A DNA stretch of 64,000 nucleotides, from NCBI GenBank assembly GCA_030696315.1, contig JAUYSM010000075.1, positions 1-64,000 on the forward strand, written 5' to 3'. The position numbers and the translations under genes were made by a program. Position 1 is the first letter of the stretch. Each line of letters opens with the position of its first letter. Positions 1 through 10,664 of the stretch are shown in pieces. The DNA is from Pseudohongiella sp. Lineage in GTDB: Bacteria; Pseudomonadota; Gammaproteobacteria; Pseudomonadales; Pseudohongiellaceae. The notes below the pieces were generated by a model. That model worked only from the letters and a program-made list of their open reading frames with translations, did no database searches and was not told the origin of the DNA.

Positions 1-1
1 C

Positions 2-652
2 CCTGATTTTGATCGGCCGGTAATAAACAAGCCAATCAATACCGTTCGCCTGGAATCCCCCTTACATCGTGTAACGGAGCAAGAGGTCAGGATGGTACTC
101 GCGCGATACACAGAATCTGGCTTTCTTGGAGTTGATGTACAGGATCTGCGCGAGGAGCTTGAACTCAATCCATGGGTGGCTCGCGCCATGGTGCGCAGAG
201 TCTGGCCGGATGGATTAGTCATCATGATTGATGAGCACCGCCCGATTGCCCAGTGGGGGCAGACTGCATTGCTCAATGAAGATGGCAAAGTTTTTACCCC
301 GACTATGCGCGGGCCGGAACTCGAATTACCCGCGTTGAGCGGTCCAGACGGCAGCGAGGCCATGGTGCTGGCGATGTATGAGCACTTTAATGAGCTACTG
401 TCCGGCATCGACATGAAATTACGCTTGGTAAGTGTGGATGCACGTGGCAGTTGGAACGGTGAAATTATTGATGGCCCCGTACTTCGTATCGGCAGAGAAG
501 ATATGGATGAGCGTATTACAAGATTTGTTCGCCTCGTAGAGGGTGGACTTGCAGAACAGTTGGCCAATGCTGAAACGATAGATCTTCGTTATAGCAACGG
601 CATTTCAGTCAGTAACAAATCCGACGCGGTTGACGCCGTCGCAAGTCGGTGA
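2..652 (+). CDS. ftsQ: Cell division protein FtsQ, 5'-truncated by window edge
   Basis: FtsQ is a bitopic inner-membrane protein that links early divisome proteins to FtsL/FtsB and FtsW/FtsI. The frame is open to the window edge, so the cytoplasmic tail, the membrane helix and part of the POTRA domain are missing. What remains is the periplasmic part: a VDVQDLREELELNPWV stretch, then VRRVWPDGL and a late GPDGSE motif, all typical of FtsQ. An internal ATG at 92 is not a plausible native start, because the family pattern (NTVRLESPL, TEQEVR) continues upstream of it. The stop lies 14 bases before the ATG of ftsA, the usual ftsQ-ftsA order of the dcw cluster. Identity is supported by motifs and synteny. 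Confidence 0.93.
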   Translation, partial: PDFDRPVINKPINTVRLESPLHRVTEQEVRMVLARYTESGFLGVDVQDLREELELNPWVARAMVRRVWPDGLVIMIDEHRPIAQWGQTALLNEDGKVFTPTMRGPELELPALSGPDGSEAMVLAMYEHFNELLSGIDMKLRLVSVDARGSWNGEIIDGPVLRIGREDMDERITRFVRLVEGGLAEQLANAETIDLRYSNGISVSNKSDAVDAVASR

Positions 653-666
653 GAGCAGGGTTAATT

Positions 667-1911
667 ATGAGTGCTGCAGATAACAGCAATATGATCGTTG
701 GTCTGGACATCGGTACGTCCAAGGTCGTTGCGATTGTAGGTGAACTCAAAGCGGATGGCAGTCTGAATATTGTCGGCATTGGCAGTCATCGTTCACGCGG
801 ATTAAAAAAAGGCACGGTGGTAAACATTGAGTCCACTGTGGAGTCGATACAGCGCGCGGTTGAAGAAGCGGAGTTAATGGCAGGCTGCCGCATCCATTCG
901 GTATATGCGGGTATTGCCGGAAGCCATATCCGTAGCATGAATTCCCATGGGATTGTTGCGATTCGTGATCGTGAAGTTACCCGCGCCGATATTGATCGTG
1001 TTATCGATGCAGCCCAGGCAGTTGCCATACCAGCGGATCAACGCGTGCTGCATATCCTGCCACAGGAATACATTATAGATTCCCAGGAGGGTGTAAAAGA
1101 ACCGCTGGGTATGTCGGGCGTCAGACTCGAGGCCAAAGTGCATCTGGTGACCTGTGCCATCAACGCGGTCCAGAATATTGAAAAATGCATCAAGCGCTGT
1201 GGTCTGCAGGTTGAAGAGATCATTCTTGAGCAGCTTGCGTCCAGCTACGCGGTGCTGACTGATGATGAAAAGGAGCTGGGTGTCTGTATGGTCGATATCG
1301 GTGGTGGTACTACTGATATAGCAATCTTTACAGAAGGGGCCATACGTCACACAGCGGTCATTCCGATTGCCGGTGATCAGGTAACCAATGATATTGCGAT
1401 GGCTTTACGGACACCAACTGATAATGCAGATGAAATTAAAATAAAGTACGCCTGCGCACTGACACAGCTTGCCAGTCCGGGTGATATGATCAAGGTGCCA
1501 GGTGTTGGAGAAAGACCCGCTCGCGAACTTTCGCGACAGGCGCTTGCGGAAGTTGTTGAGCCGCGCTACGACGAATTGTTTACGCTGGTGAAGGCAGAGC
1601 TGCAGCGCAGTGGGTACGAAAATCTGATGGCCGCCGGCATTGTGCTGACGGGTGGTACCAGCAAAATGGAAGGTGTTATTGAACTGGCTGAAGAGATATT
1701 CCACATGCCGGTCAGAATTGGTGTGCCGCAAGGCGTAAAGGGATTGGCGGACATTGTTCGTAACCCGATTTATTCAACGGGTGTTGGTTTGCTGCTTTAC
1801 GGTGTCAAGCAGCAACAACATCAGGTGCGTAGTCATAATCCGGTGCCGGTTAAGGACTCACAACTCACTTTGATCAAACGGATTAAAAACTGGATCAAGA
1901 ATAATTTTTGA
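667..1911 (+). CDS. ftsA: Cell division protein FtsA
   Basis: FtsA is an actin-like ATPase that tethers FtsZ filaments to the inner membrane and recruits later divisome proteins. About 414 residues, a normal length. Visible motifs are the phosphate-1 loop VGLDIGTSKVVAIVGE at the N-terminus, the phosphate-2 motif VDIGGGTTDIAIF in the middle, and an adenosine-type motif LTGGTSKMEGV near residue 330. The C-terminus LTLIKRIKNWIKNNF is a basic amphipathic helix, the known membrane-targeting sequence. I chose the ATG at 667 over an upstream GTG at 649 because AGCAGGG sits at a good distance before it and the FtsA N-terminus begins there. It lies between ftsQ and ftsZ, as in most gammaproteobacteria. 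Confidence 0.97.
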   Translation: MSAADNSNMIVGLDIGTSKVVAIVGELKADGSLNIVGIGSHRSRGLKKGTVVNIESTVESIQRAVEEAELMAGCRIHSVYAGIAGSHIRSMNSHGIVAIRDREVTRADIDRVIDAAQAVAIPADQRVLHILPQEYIIDSQEGVKEPLGMSGVRLEAKVHLVTCAINAVQNIEKCIKRCGLQVEEIILEQLASSYAVLTDDEKELGVCMVDIGGGTTDIAIFTEGAIRHTAVIPIAGDQVTNDIAMALRTPTDNADEIKIKYACALTQLASPGDMIKVPGVGERPARELSRQALAEVVEPRYDELFTLVKAELQRSGYENLMAAGIVLTGGTSKMEGVIELAEEIFHMPVRIGVPQGVKGLADIVRNPIYSTGVGLLLYGVKQQQHQVRSHNPVPVKDSQLTLIKRIKNWIKNNF

Positions 1912-1962
1912 AACTGCTTGAAAAATTTACTTAAAAAAACCTGTGCAACATGAGGGGGCCAT

Positions 1963-3159
1963 ATGTTCGAACTTCTGGATAGTATTCCGCAAAGCGCTGT
2001 AATCAAAGTGGTTGGTGTAGGTGGCGGTGGTGGTAATGCAGTGCGCCACATGATCAGCAATCACGTGGAGGGGGTTGAGTTTGTATGTGCCAATACTGAC
2101 GCTCAGGCTCTGACAAACGTTCAAGCTAAAACGCTGCTGCAAATGGGCAGTACTGTGACCAAGGGCCTGGGCGCCGGTGCCAACCCTGAAGTGGGTCGTC
2201 AGGCAGCGTTGGAAGATCGCGAAGAGATCGCGGAAATTCTGCGCGGGGCCGATATGGTATTTATTACCGCCGGTATGGGCGGTGGTACCGGCACGGGCGG
2301 TGCCCCAATTTTTGCCGAGGTTGCACGTGAGCTTGGCATTCTGACCGTTGCCGTGGTAACAAAACCCTTTCCGTTTGAGGGCAAAAAGCGCTCGATGATT
2401 GCGGAGCAGGGCATTGCTGAATTGTCGCGCCATGTTGACTCCTTGATTACCATCCCCAATGAAAAATTGTTGTCCGTACTGGGCAAACAGGCATCCTTGC
2501 TGGAAGCTTTCAAGGCCGCCAACGATGTGCTGCTGGGCGCCGTGCAAGGCATTGCAGATCTGATCATTCGTCCAGGCATGATCAACGTGGATTTTGCAGA
2601 CGTTCGCACGGTCATGTCCGAGATGGGTATGGCAATGATGGGCACTGGTTACGCGACGGGTCCTGATCGTGCGCGTGAGGCTGCTGAAGCAGCCATCCGC
2701 AGCCCCTTGCTGGAAGATGTTAATTTGCATGGTGCACGCGGCATTCTGGTCAACATCACTGCTGGTGAAAGTCTGTCTCTGGGTGAATTCACCGAAGTGG
2801 GCGATGCCATCGCTGATTTTGCATCGGATGATGCAACCGTTGTTGTGGGTACGGTTATCGACCCATCGATGGGCGATGAGATTCGTGTGACTGTTGTGGC
2901 AACCGGACTGGGCGAGATTCGTGCACAGGAAGCGCGTCCACCTAAGGTGATGGAAAACATTCGAGCAGTAGCAGCGCCGTCGCCGGCCCCGGTTCGTCAG
3001 GAGCCACGCGGTTATGCGCCGGCACCGGCAGTTGCTCGTCCACGACCACAAATGTCGCATACCATGCCGCAAGGTAATGGTTTTGGCAAAGCGGTCGGTT
3101 CAGATACCAACATGGATTATCTGGATATACCGGCATTTTTGCGCCGTCAGGCTGATTGA
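1963..3159 (+). CDS. ftsZ: Cell division GTPase FtsZ
   Basis: FtsZ is the tubulin-like GTPase that forms the cytokinetic ring. 398 residues, close to other gammaproteobacterial FtsZ. The glycine-rich [14 protein letters not shown] stretch opens the Rossmann part, and the tubulin signature [12 protein letters not shown] sits around residue 105. NTDAQAL and the GAGANPEVG loop are also present. After a proline/alanine-rich linker the protein ends in [14 protein letters not shown], the conserved C-terminal peptide that binds FtsA and ZipA. ATG at 1963 follows a GAGGGGG ribosome site. A strong hairpin terminator lies 36 bases downstream, so the dcw transcript probably ends here and lpxC has its own promoter. 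Confidence 0.98.
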   Translation: MFELLDSIPQSAVIKVVGVGGGGGNAVRHMISNHVEGVEFVCANTDAQALTNVQAKTLLQMGSTVTKGLGAGANPEVGRQAALEDREEIAEILRGADMVFITAGMGGGTGTGGAPIFAEVARELGILTVAVVTKPFPFEGKKRSMIAEQGIAELSRHVDSLITIPNEKLLSVLGKQASLLEAFKAANDVLLGAVQGIADLIIRPGMINVDFADVRTVMSEMGMAMMGTGYATGPDRAREAAEAAIRSPLLEDVNLHGARGILVNITAGESLSLGEFTEVGDAIADFASDDATVVVGTVIDPSMGDEIRVTVVATGLGEIRAQEARPPKVMENIRAVAAPSPAPVRQEPRGYAPAPAVARPRPQMSHTMPQGNGFGKAVGSDTNMDYLDIPAFLRRQAD

Positions 3160-3194
3160 TACAGCGCGCTGACCCAGAGCGCCTGTTGCAAGAA

Positions 3195-3240
3195 TCCTGA
3201 AGACATCGAGCACAGGTCGGTGTCTTCAGGAGGTTTTTTG
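3195..3240 (+). terminator. Rho-independent terminator after ftsZ
   Basis: An 11-base perfect stem (TCCTGAAGACA at 3195-3205, its complement at 3221-3231) encloses a 15-base loop. A run of six T follows at 3234-3239. This is a textbook intrinsic terminator placed between ftsZ and lpxC. Confidence 0.85.
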
Positions 3241-3367
3241 GTGGCATTTGGCGGGATGTATGCATCCATTCAGTGTTTGGGTTCTCAGTTGATATTTGTT
3301 ATCATCCACGCCCATGAAAAGGCTGAACTCCCTTCTCAGACTCAATTTCCTGGAACCAGCATCCTCT

Positions 3368-4279
3368 ATGTTAAAGCAGCGAACACTCAAGAATGTGATC
3401 CGAGCCACTGGTGTTGGCCTGCACACAGGTCAAAAGGTGTATCTGACCTTACGTCCTGCGCCGGTTAACAATGGTATTGTTTTTATCAGAACGGATATCG
3501 AGTCCCGCCCGGAGTTACCAGCCAAAGCCCATCTAGTGGGTGAGACCACTCTGTCGACAACGCTGGTCAAGGGTGACGTCAAGGTGTCGACTATTGAGCA
3601 TTTGATGTCGGCTTTATCAGGTCTTGGCATCGACAATGCCTATATAGAAGTCAGCGCCCCAGAAGTGCCTATCATGGATGGCAGCGCGGGTCCTTTTGTG
3701 TTCCTGATCCAATCAGCGGGCATCGAAGAACAGGATGCACCTAAGCAGTTCATCAGAATATTGAAGCCCATTCGTTTGGTGGAAGGCGACAAAACTGTCA
3801 GTCTGGAGCCTTACGACGGATTTAAAGTCAGTTACACCCTGCTTTACGATCACCCGGTTTACAGACGTTATACCAAATCAGCAACTATCGATTTCTCCAG
3901 CACATCGTTTGTAAAAGAAGTCAGTCGCGCCAGGACCTTCGGGTTTATGCATGAGTTTGAAGAGCTCAGAAATCGGAATCTGGCACTGGGGGCCAGCATG
4001 GATAACGCCATTGCTGTAGGTGACTACAAGGTGCTGAATGAAGATGGTTTGCGATATGAAGATGAATTCGTCAAACACAAAATACTGGATTCAATCGGCG
4101 ATTTGTACCTGACAGGCTACAGTCTGATTGGAGAGTTCAAAGGTTATAAGTCTGGACATGCCTTGAACAATGCCTTGTTAAGAACACTTGAGAAAACCAG
4201 GGATGCCTGGGAAATGGTCACCTTTGACTCGGATTCTCAAGTACCCATTTCTTACGTTAAACCGGTACTGGCTGCCTGA
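3368..4279 (+). CDS. lpxC: UDP-3-O-acyl-N-acetylglucosamine deacetylase LpxC
   Basis: LpxC is the cytoplasmic zinc deacetylase that catalyses the first committed step of lipid A synthesis. 303 residues against 305 in E. coli. I set the start at 3368 because [19 protein letters not shown] is the conserved N-terminus. An upstream in-frame ATG at 3296 would add 24 unconserved residues. Zinc ligands are recognisable: His78 in [12 protein letters not shown], and His/Asp in [10 protein letters not shown] near residue 235. IMDGSAGPF and [10 protein letters not shown] are further family motifs. A weak -35/-10 pair (TTGGGT at 3277, TATCAT at 3300, 17-base spacer) may drive it downstream of the ftsZ terminator. 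FtsH-dependent turnover is known for the family but cannot be judged here. Confidence 0.97.
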   Translation: MLKQRTLKNVIRATGVGLHTGQKVYLTLRPAPVNNGIVFIRTDIESRPELPAKAHLVGETTLSTTLVKGDVKVSTIEHLMSALSGLGIDNAYIEVSAPEVPIMDGSAGPFVFLIQSAGIEEQDAPKQFIRILKPIRLVEGDKTVSLEPYDGFKVSYTLLYDHPVYRRYTKSATIDFSSTSFVKEVSRARTFGFMHEFEELRNRNLALGASMDNAIAVGDYKVLNEDGLRYEDEFVKHKILDSIGDLYLTGYSLIGEFKGYKSGHALNNALLRTLEKTRDAWEMVTFDSDSQVPISYVKPVLAA

Positions 4280-4282
4280 AGA

Positions 4283-4738
4283 ATGAAACTGATTCTGGTT
4301 AACCAGCGTTACGGACACACCCGCACCATCGTGATTCGCGGTTGGATGAAAGGCTTTCTGTCGCTCTGTCTGATGGGCGCACCCGTAGCACTGGGTTATC
4401 TGGGTTACGAACTGGCATTTGCGGATGCAGGCTCAAGTTCGCTGGTCTCCCAGGAGTCTGCGCTTGCGTCCGATGAGTTTATCCGTGGAGATCAGACGGA
4501 TGCGTATGCTGGGCAAGACTTTGCCTCTGTAGAAGCAACGCCACTTTCAGCTGACGCCTTGTTTGACGCCGTCAATCAAGGTTTGTCTGAACCCGCCTCA
4601 ATTCATCTTAATGATCGGCAAGTGTTGCTTGCTTATCAATCAAGTCTGCTTCCAGCACTGCCAGCGGACGCTGTTGCCGCATTTCAGCACGGCCGGATTA
4701 TTGATCCAGCCAGTTATGTGCATCGCACACTGCATTGA
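4283..4738 (+). CDS. Small membrane protein resembling an M23 peptidase N-terminus
   Basis: A 151-residue protein starting 3 bases after lpxC. It begins with a short basic cytoplasmic segment (KLILVNQRYGHTRTIVIRGW) and one membrane helix around residues 24-46, followed by a mostly acidic, presumably periplasmic tail. The opening resembles the N-terminus of LytM/M23 peptidases that sit between lpxC and secA in pseudomonads; this is from memory and was not searched. No HxxxD or HxH zinc motifs of an M23 domain are present and the gene simply stops. It may be a shrunken relative that lost the peptidase domain, or an unrelated protein in the position where enterics carry secM. I see no SecM-like arrest sequence. 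The function is unknown. Confidence 0.6.
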   Translation: MKLILVNQRYGHTRTIVIRGWMKGFLSLCLMGAPVALGYLGYELAFADAGSSSLVSQESALASDEFIRGDQTDAYAGQDFASVEATPLSADALFDAVNQGLSEPASIHLNDRQVLLAYQSSLLPALPADAVAAFQHGRIIDPASYVHRTLH

Positions 4739-4813
4739 TACCCCTCTGATTATTTTGTCTTTTAGACTTCACAATCAAACCTGATAGATCAGTATCTTAC
4801 GTAGTGGGTAATC

Positions 4814-7573
4814 ATGAATCTTAATATTTTTAGTGCCATTTTTGGCAGCAGCAACTCGCGCAAACTCAAAAAGTTGCAAAAAACTGTCAAGCAGATAAAC
4901 AGCTTTGAATCGATATTGGAAGCGCTTTCCGATGAACAGTTGCGCGCCAAAACGGATGAATTCCGTGTGCGCGTGGAAAAAGGCGAAACGCTGGATGCGA
5001 TGCTGCCAGAAGCCTTTGCTGTTGTGCGCGAAGCAAGCAAGCGCATCATGGGCATGCGCCATTTTGATGTGCAGATGATTGGTGGCATGGTCCTGCATTA
5101 TGGCGATATCGCCGAAATGAAAACTGGTGAAGGTAAAACGCTGGTTGCGACACTGCCTGCTTACCTGAATGGTCTTGCTGGCAACGGCGTGCATGTTGTG
5201 ACGGTCAATGATTATCTTGCCCGCCGCGATGCAAACTGGATGCGCCCGCTCTATGAGTTCCTGGGTCTGACCGTTGGCGTGATTGTCGCTGGTCAAATGG
5301 CGCATGAGAAAAAGGCGGCTTATGACGCATCAATTACTTATGGTACCAACAACGAGTTTGGTTTCGACTACTTGCGCGACAACATGGCGTTTCGTATAGA
5401 AGACAAGATGCAGCGCAAGCTCAACTTCGCGATTGTGGATGAAGTTGACTCGATCCTGATTGACGAAGCACGAACGCCTTTAATTATCTCTGGCGCGGCG
5501 GAAGACAGTTCCAAACAGTACCTCGCGATTAATGCCTTGATCAATCGACTTGAGAAAGGTGAAGCTGCTCCAGAAAAAAGCGGCATGATGCTGGAGCGTG
5601 ACGAGCGTGTTGAGACCGGTCATTTTTCTGTTGATGAAAAAACGCGTCAGGTTGAACTGACAGAGGCGGGCCACGAGTACCTTGAAGAACTGTTAACTCA
5701 GCACGGACTGCTTAAGCAGGGTGAAAGTCTTTATGCTGCTGCCAACCTGGGCCTGTTGCATCACATCCACTCGGCGCTGAAAGCACACTATTTGTTCCAC
5801 AAAGATGTGGAATACATTGTTAAAGACAATAAGATTGTACTGATTGATGAGCATACCGGTCGTACGATGGAAGGGCGTCGTCTGTCTGAAGGTTTGCATC
5901 AGGCGATCGAAGCCAAAGAGGGGGTTGAGATTCAGAGTGAGAGTCAGACTCTGGCTTCCACAACCTTCCAGAATTATTTCAGGCTGTATGGCAAGCTCTC
6001 AGGCATGACAGGGACGGCAGACACTGAAGCTTTTGAATTTAAACAAATATATGATCTTGATGTGGTGGTCATTCCCCCCAATATGCCTATGCAGCGTATT
6101 GATATGAACGACCTCGTGTTCTTGTCTATTGAAGAAAAATTCGAAGCCATCGTACGTGACATCAAGGAATTCAGTTCCAAGGGTGCGCCAGTGCTGGTCG
6201 GTACCGCATCGATTGAAACCTCTGAGATGTTGTCAAAGTTTCTGAACAAGGAAAAGATTTCTCACGAGGTTCTGAACGCTAAGTTCCATGAAAAAGAGGC
6301 CTATATCATTGCGCAGGCCGGCCGGCCCGGTGTGGTGACCATCGCGACCAACATGGCGGGTCGAGGCACTGACATCAAGCTGGGAGGAAGTTGGGAAACT
6401 GAAGTGCAGAGCATGAACAATCCCTCGCCTGAACAGGTTGAAGCCGCCAAGACACAGTGGCAGAGCCGTCATGAGCAAGTGCTGGCGGCGGGTGGATTAC
6501 ATATCATCGGTACCGAACGCCATGAATCCAGACGTATAGACAATCAGCTGCGTGGCCGCTCTGGTCGTCAGGGTGATCCCGGTTATTCACGCTTTTACCT
6601 GTCTCTTGAGGACAATCTGATGCGTATTTTTGCATCAGAACGCGTGAAAAATTTTATGCAGGCGCTGGGCATGGAGCGTGGGGAAGCCATTGAACACGGT
6701 ATGGTTTCCAAGTCTATCGAAAAGGCGCAACGCAAAGTTGAGGGGCGCAACTTTGACATCCGTAAACAATTGCTGGAATACGACAACGTTGCCAATGATC
6801 AGCGTACCATTGTGTACAAGCAGCGCAATCAGATCATGGCCAGCGATGATCTATCCACTTTGCTGGATGGCATGCGTAACGACGTTATTGATGAAGTTGT
6901 CAGCAGCCATATTCCGCCGCAAAGCATTTTTGAGCAGTGGGATATTCCCGGTCTGGAAGCTGCGATCGGCGCCGAGTTTGCAGTGCATTTGCCGGTAAAA
7001 ACCTGGCTGGAAGAAGATCAGAAACTCTATGAAGAGACCTTGCGTCAGAAAATCCGTGATGCGCTGACCGATGCTTATCGCATCAAGCGTGAGCTGGTTG
7101 GTGAGAAGATGCATTTGCTGGAAAAGCAGATTGTATTGCAGATACTGGATACCTTGTGGAAAGAACATTTGCAGGCCATGGATCATTTGCGGCAGGGCAT
7201 TTTCCTGCGCGGATATGCCGGCAAAAACCCGAAACAGGAATACAAGCGTGAAGCGTTTGCCTTGTTTCAGGGTTTGTTATCACGATTGCAGCATGATGTG
7301 ATTCGCTTCCTGAGTCACGTTCAGGTGCGCTCACCGGACGAGATCGACGCCATTGAACGTGCGCGCCAAGCGGAACGTGCCAAGGAAAAAATCCAGCTGC
7401 AGCATGACCAGGCATCTGCCATGGATCAAGCGGCTGCTGAAGAATCCCAGGGCGCAGAATCTGATGATCAGCGCACTCCTTTTGTGCGAGAAGAGCCCAA
7501 GCTGGGACGCAACGAGCCTTGTCCCTGCGGTTCAGGTAAAAAATACAAACAATGTCATGGTCGTCTGAGCTGA
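4814..7573 (+). CDS. secA: Protein translocase ATPase SecA
   Basis: SecA is the ATPase motor that pushes unfolded preproteins through SecYEG. 919 residues, standard size. Walker A is [16 protein letters not shown] near residue 100, and the DEAD-type box is [18 protein letters not shown] around residue 210. The second ATPase domain carries [18 protein letters not shown] and [11 protein letters not shown]. The C-terminus ends in the zinc-binding SecB/phospholipid contact motif [17 protein letters not shown] at 4814 lies after a 75-base gap without a clear hairpin. Regulation through a SecM arrest peptide is unlikely, since the upstream ORF lacks one. Confidence 0.98.
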   Translation: MNLNIFSAIFGSSNSRKLKKLQKTVKQINSFESILEALSDEQLRAKTDEFRVRVEKGETLDAMLPEAFAVVREASKRIMGMRHFDVQMIGGMVLHYGDIAEMKTGEGKTLVATLPAYLNGLAGNGVHVVTVNDYLARRDANWMRPLYEFLGLTVGVIVAGQMAHEKKAAYDASITYGTNNEFGFDYLRDNMAFRIEDKMQRKLNFAIVDEVDSILIDEARTPLIISGAAEDSSKQYLAINALINRLEKGEAAPEKSGMMLERDERVETGHFSVDEKTRQVELTEAGHEYLEELLTQHGLLKQGESLYAAANLGLLHHIHSALKAHYLFHKDVEYIVKDNKIVLIDEHTGRTMEGRRLSEGLHQAIEAKEGVEIQSESQTLASTTFQNYFRLYGKLSGMTGTADTEAFEFKQIYDLDVVVIPPNMPMQRIDMNDLVFLSIEEKFEAIVRDIKEFSSKGAPVLVGTASIETSEMLSKFLNKEKISHEVLNAKFHEKEAYIIAQAGRPGVVTIATNMAGRGTDIKLGGSWETEVQSMNNPSPEQVEAAKTQWQSRHEQVLAAGGLHIIGTERHESRRIDNQLRGRSGRQGDPGYSRFYLSLEDNLMRIFASERVKNFMQALGMERGEAIEHGMVSKSIEKAQRKVEGRNFDIRKQLLEYDNVANDQRTIVYKQRNQIMASDDLSTLLDGMRNDVIDEVVSSHIPPQSIFEQWDIPGLEAAIGAEFAVHLPVKTWLEEDQKLYEETLRQKIRDALTDAYRIKRELVGEKMHLLEKQIVLQILDTLWKEHLQAMDHLRQGIFLRGYAGKNPKQEYKREAFALFQGLLSRLQHDVIRFLSHVQVRSPDEIDAIERARQAERAKEKIQLQHDQASAMDQAAAEESQGAESDDQRTPFVREEPKLGRNEPCPCGSGKKYKQCHGRLS

Positions 7574-7633
7574 GTCACATCAGATCAGGGGCTTTAGAAA
7601 AGTAATTCAGAGAGCAGGGTCAGAGTAATTATT

Positions 7634-8857
7634 ATGGCGACGGGAACAAATGAGCTTGGCCAGATACTGCCGGTCGACGGTGTAAAAATCGCTGCTGTGA
7701 GTGCTGGTGTGCGGTATCAGAATCGGCTTGATGTGGTGTTATTTGAGTTGGCGCCGGGCACTCGCTCCAGCGGCATGTTCACGCAGAATGCTTTTTGTGC
7801 CGCGCCCGTGCTCATTGCCCGTCAGCACCTGAATGACAGTGTTGGTGCAGCGCGCTATCTGCTCGTAAATACCGGAAATGCAAACGCAGGCACTGGGCCG
7901 CAGGGCATGACCGATGCACAAACCTGTTGCCAGGCGGTTGCGGATGCGGCGGGTGTCGATGTCCAGCAGGTTTTGCCGTTCTCGACCGGTGTGATTGGCG
8001 AGCGCTTGCCAGCGGAGCGCATTGTGGCTGCAGTGCCTAAGGCCTTGGATGCGCTGGTCGTCGACAACTGGCTGCTCGCCGCCAAAGGTATCATGACCAC
8101 CGATACTCGCCCCAAGGCGGTGAGTCGTGTTGTTGAACACGCTGGTAAAAAGGTCACTATCACTGGTATCACCAAAGGTGCCGGTATGATCAAACCCAAC
8201 ATGGCCACCATGCTGGCGTTTGTGGCCACGGATGCCGCGCTCGATCAGGACTTGCTGGATTCTTTATTGCGCTCGGCAGTTGAGCAGTCGTTTAACCGGA
8301 TTACAGTGGATGGTGATACCTCAACCAATGACTGCTGCATTTTAAGCGCGACCGGTTGCAGCGGTGTGCAGGTGTCTGAAGCCGATAGCGAGTTGTTTGC
8401 GAAGTTCAGTAGCGCACTGCATGAATTGATACTGGAGCTGGCAAAACTGATTATTCGTGATGCAGAAGGCGCTAAAAAGTTCGTGACCGTGGATGTGCGA
8501 GGGGGCGCCAGCAGCAAAGAGTGTCTGCAGGTTGCCTATGCGATTGCTGAATCCCCGCTGGTGAAAACCGCACTGTCGGCATCAGATCCAAACTGGGGTC
8601 GTATACTGGCCGCTATCGGCCGTGCTGGTGTAGAAAATCTGGATGTTTCCCGCATTGATATCTATCTGGATGATGTGGCGATTGTGAAACAAGGCGGTCT
8701 TGCGCCCGGTTATCACGAGGCGCTGGGCCAGGCAGTGATGAACCAACAGGACATTACCCTGCACGTTGAACTCGCAAGAGGCGAGGTGCGCGAACTGGTT
8801 TGGACGGCAGATTTATCTGAAGAGTACGTGCGGATCAACGCGTCATATCGCAGCTGA
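7634..8857 (+). CDS. argJ: Bifunctional ornithine acetyltransferase / N-acetylglutamate synthase
   Basis: ArgJ transfers the acetyl group from N-acetylornithine to glutamate, and in bifunctional forms also makes N-acetylglutamate from acetyl-CoA, in arginine synthesis. 407 residues. The autoproteolysis region is clear: KGAGMIKPNMATMLAF around residues 180-195, where the Thr after Ala becomes the nucleophile of the beta chain. NTGNANAGTG and the late DPNWGRILAAIGRAG motif are family signatures. It starts 60 bases after secA, preceded by GAGCAGGGTCAGAG, and is followed by the convergent Nudix gene with only 10 bases between stops. Whether it has the second (acetyl-CoA) activity cannot be told from sequence alone. 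Confidence 0.96.
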   Translation: MATGTNELGQILPVDGVKIAAVSAGVRYQNRLDVVLFELAPGTRSSGMFTQNAFCAAPVLIARQHLNDSVGAARYLLVNTGNANAGTGPQGMTDAQTCCQAVADAAGVDVQQVLPFSTGVIGERLPAERIVAAVPKALDALVVDNWLLAAKGIMTTDTRPKAVSRVVEHAGKKVTITGITKGAGMIKPNMATMLAFVATDAALDQDLLDSLLRSAVEQSFNRITVDGDTSTNDCCILSATGCSGVQVSEADSELFAKFSSALHELILELAKLIIRDAEGAKKFVTVDVRGGASSKECLQVAYAIAESPLVKTALSASDPNWGRILAAIGRAGVENLDVSRIDIYLDDVAIVKQGGLAPGYHEALGQAVMNQQDITLHVELARGEVRELVWTADLSEEYVRINASYRS

Positions 8858-8867
8858 CGCGTTTGTT

Positions 8868-9851
8868 TCACTTTTTGAACAGGCTGATGCCGGCTATACC
8901 GCGTGCACCGTACTGGCGCGCCGTTGGCAGGTCAGCTTTATTTAACCCTCCCATGGCGTAGACCGGGAGGCTAGTTGATTGGGACAACTGCCTGAACCTA
9001 TCCCACCCCATACCGGTCTGACCCACATGACTGCTGGTTTCCGATACAGGAGACAGCAGTGCGTAGTCCGCGCCCAGTGCCTGCGCCAAGGCCAACTCCT
9101 CCGCGTTGTGGCAGGAAGCCCCAAATAGCAAATGATCTGCCACCGGACGAGACTGCAATGTCTTCAGCACATGGCGATTTGCATGCACCCCACTGAGCCT
9201 CTCCAATAATAACGGATCGAGCTCATCGCTGGACGAGATGTCCAGAATCAGGCGTGTTTGCAGAGAAGTGTTTGCTAAAAACCAGTCTTTAAGGCTGCTG
9301 ATATAGTGGTGGTGTTGTGACAGATTTGCGGTGGCAGGAGCCGCGTTGCGAAGCCGCAACAGGCAAGCGTCTGGTAAACCCTGCAGGTAGTCGCTGCTTT
9401 TATCGATGCTTGAATCGATGTTCAGTATGGCAAAAAAGTCCGGCAACATAATCGCCCGGATGATTGCACGGTTGGCTTCAGGAAAATCCTGATGTCTCAA
9501 CTCATGCGGAAACAACCAGCGCAAGGGTTGACCTTCTTTGCCTTGTGCTGTGCCAGCAAACGTATTGACATTCCAGACATCCAACAGCACTGATTTGTCG
9601 TGGTAGTCATGTTGAATGCTGCACAGCGCCGACTGGCTCAGTGCGGTGATGCCCAGTTCTTCGTGCAGTTCCCGTACCAATGCATCATTAACCGTCTCGC
9701 CGGTTTCCACTTTGCCGCCGGGGAATTCCCAGAGTCCGCCCAGATGCTGCTCAGCAGATCGTTGTGCGATCAGAATTCTGCCATCTGTGCCATAAATGAC
9801 ACCCACAGCAACGTGAACACGTTTGCGTGCTGGCTGATCAGTCGTTTTCAT
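8868..9851 (-). CDS. Nudix hydrolase fused to a thiamine-phosphate-synthase-like domain
   Basis: The N-terminal half (about residues 10-135) is a MutT-type Nudix domain with the box [20 protein letters not shown] followed by ELGI, expected to sanitise 8-oxo-dGTP. The C-terminal half (about 150-327) resembles a ThiE-like TIM barrel, with [44 protein letters not shown] and [21 protein letters not shown]. This two-domain arrangement is known in Pseudomonas-type MutT proteins. It is the last gene of the pilB-to-Nudix block and overlaps the end of yacG by 14 bases. The synthase half may be non-catalytic or act in thiamine salvage; that is inference. Confidence 0.9.
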   Translation of the reverse strand: MKTTDQPARKRVHVAVGVIYGTDGRILIAQRSAEQHLGGLWEFPGGKVETGETVNDALVRELHEELGITALSQSALCSIQHDYHDKSVLLDVWNVNTFAGTAQGKEGQPLRWLFPHELRHQDFPEANRAIIRAIMLPDFFAILNIDSSIDKSSDYLQGLPDACLLRLRNAAPATANLSQHHHYISSLKDWFLANTSLQTRLILDISSSDELDPLLLERLSGVHANRHVLKTLQSRPVADHLLFGASCHNAEELALAQALGADYALLSPVSETSSHVGQTGMGWDRFRQLSQSTSLPVYAMGGLNKADLPTARQYGARGIAGISLFKK

Positions 9852-10047
9852 CGGAGCGATTGGGCATGTTTTCCAGTTGTTCAGGATCTACCGGCTCTCC
9901 GGGAATACTGTGTCTTTCGTTTGCCCACTCACCAAAGTCAATGAGTTTGCAGCGCTCGCTGCAAAAGGGTCGCCAGGGGCTTTGTTCACCCCATTCAACA
10001 ATTTCTTTACAGTAGGGGCAGTTAACCCGCAATACGCGTTCGCTCAT
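9838..10047 (-). CDS. yacG: DNA gyrase inhibitor / zinc-binding protein YacG
   Basis: YacG is a small zinc-finger protein; the E. coli homologue binds GyrB and inhibits gyrase. 69 residues. Four cysteines are spaced as in the family: CPYCKEI near residues 11-14 and [14 protein letters not shown] near residues 29-40. The C-terminal tail is acidic. The start ATG overlaps the coaE stop by four bases (ATGA), indicating translational coupling. Confidence 0.95.
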   Translation of the reverse strand: MSERVLRVNCPYCKEIVEWGEQSPWRPFCSERCKLIDFGEWANERHSIPGEPVDPEQLENMPNRSDEND

Positions 10048-10664
10048 GAATAGTGTTCCAGATATAGCATGTGTTGTTTGTCCACGGCCGCGTGAAGAGA
10101 CAGAAGATCGGAGTCATTGGTGATGATGTCATCAGCCATGGATTGACGTTGTTCTCGTGTCAGTTGACTCGCCATGATGGCTTTGACAGCATCCGCACTG
10201 GTGTTATCGCGCCGTTGAGTGCGATCAAGCTGGAGTTGCTCGGGCGCATCAATCAACAGTATGCGGTCACACATTTTTTGTTGATCAGTCTCTAGTAACA
10301 AAGGCGATGACAGCAGGCAATAGGGCGGTTTACAGGCCTGCAGCCGGTTCATTATTTCTTGCCGGATCAACGGGTGTAACAACGCTTCCAGCCAGGACTT
10401 ATGCTCAGCATCGTTAAAAATGATGTGACGCAGTTCCCGCCGATTCAGGCTGCCATCTTCGAGCAAGATGCGATCAGCCCCAAAGCGTGTCGCGATTGCC
10501 ACTAGCGCAGGCATGCCAGGTTTGACCACCTCACGCGACATCAGATCCGCATCAACAATATCGATACCATGACTGGCAAACCGATCTGTCGCGGCAGTTT
10601 TGCCACTACCAATTCCACCGGTAATACCCACCACAGCGACTTTTCCCGGTACTGCTGCCATCAC
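10044..10664 (-). CDS. coaE: Dephospho-CoA kinase
   Basis: CoaE phosphorylates the 3'-hydroxyl of dephospho-CoA, the last step of coenzyme A synthesis. 206 residues. The P-loop [17 protein letters not shown] is at the N-terminus, followed by [15 protein letters not shown], the substrate-binding [10 protein letters not shown] around residue 100, and a lid region LDRTQRRD. The start is either GTG at 10664 or the adjacent ATG at 10661; both overlap the pilD stop. Genes pilD, coaE and yacG in this order are common in gammaproteobacteria. Confidence 0.96.
   Translation of the reverse strand: MMAAVPGKVAVVGITGGIGSGKTAATDRFASHGIDIVDADLMSREVVKPGMPALVAIATRFGADRILLEDGSLNRRELRHIIFNDAEHKSWLEALLHPLIRQEIMNRLQACKPPYCLLSSPLLLETDQQKMCDRILLIDAPEQLQLDRTQRRDNTSADAVKAIMASQLTREQRQSMADDIITNDSDLLSLHAAVDKQHMLYLEHYS

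Noticed and set aside
1927-3072. 381-codon minus-strand frame opposite ftsZ
   Set aside because: It is an antisense shadow with His/Asn-rich low-quality composition; ftsZ is unambiguous.
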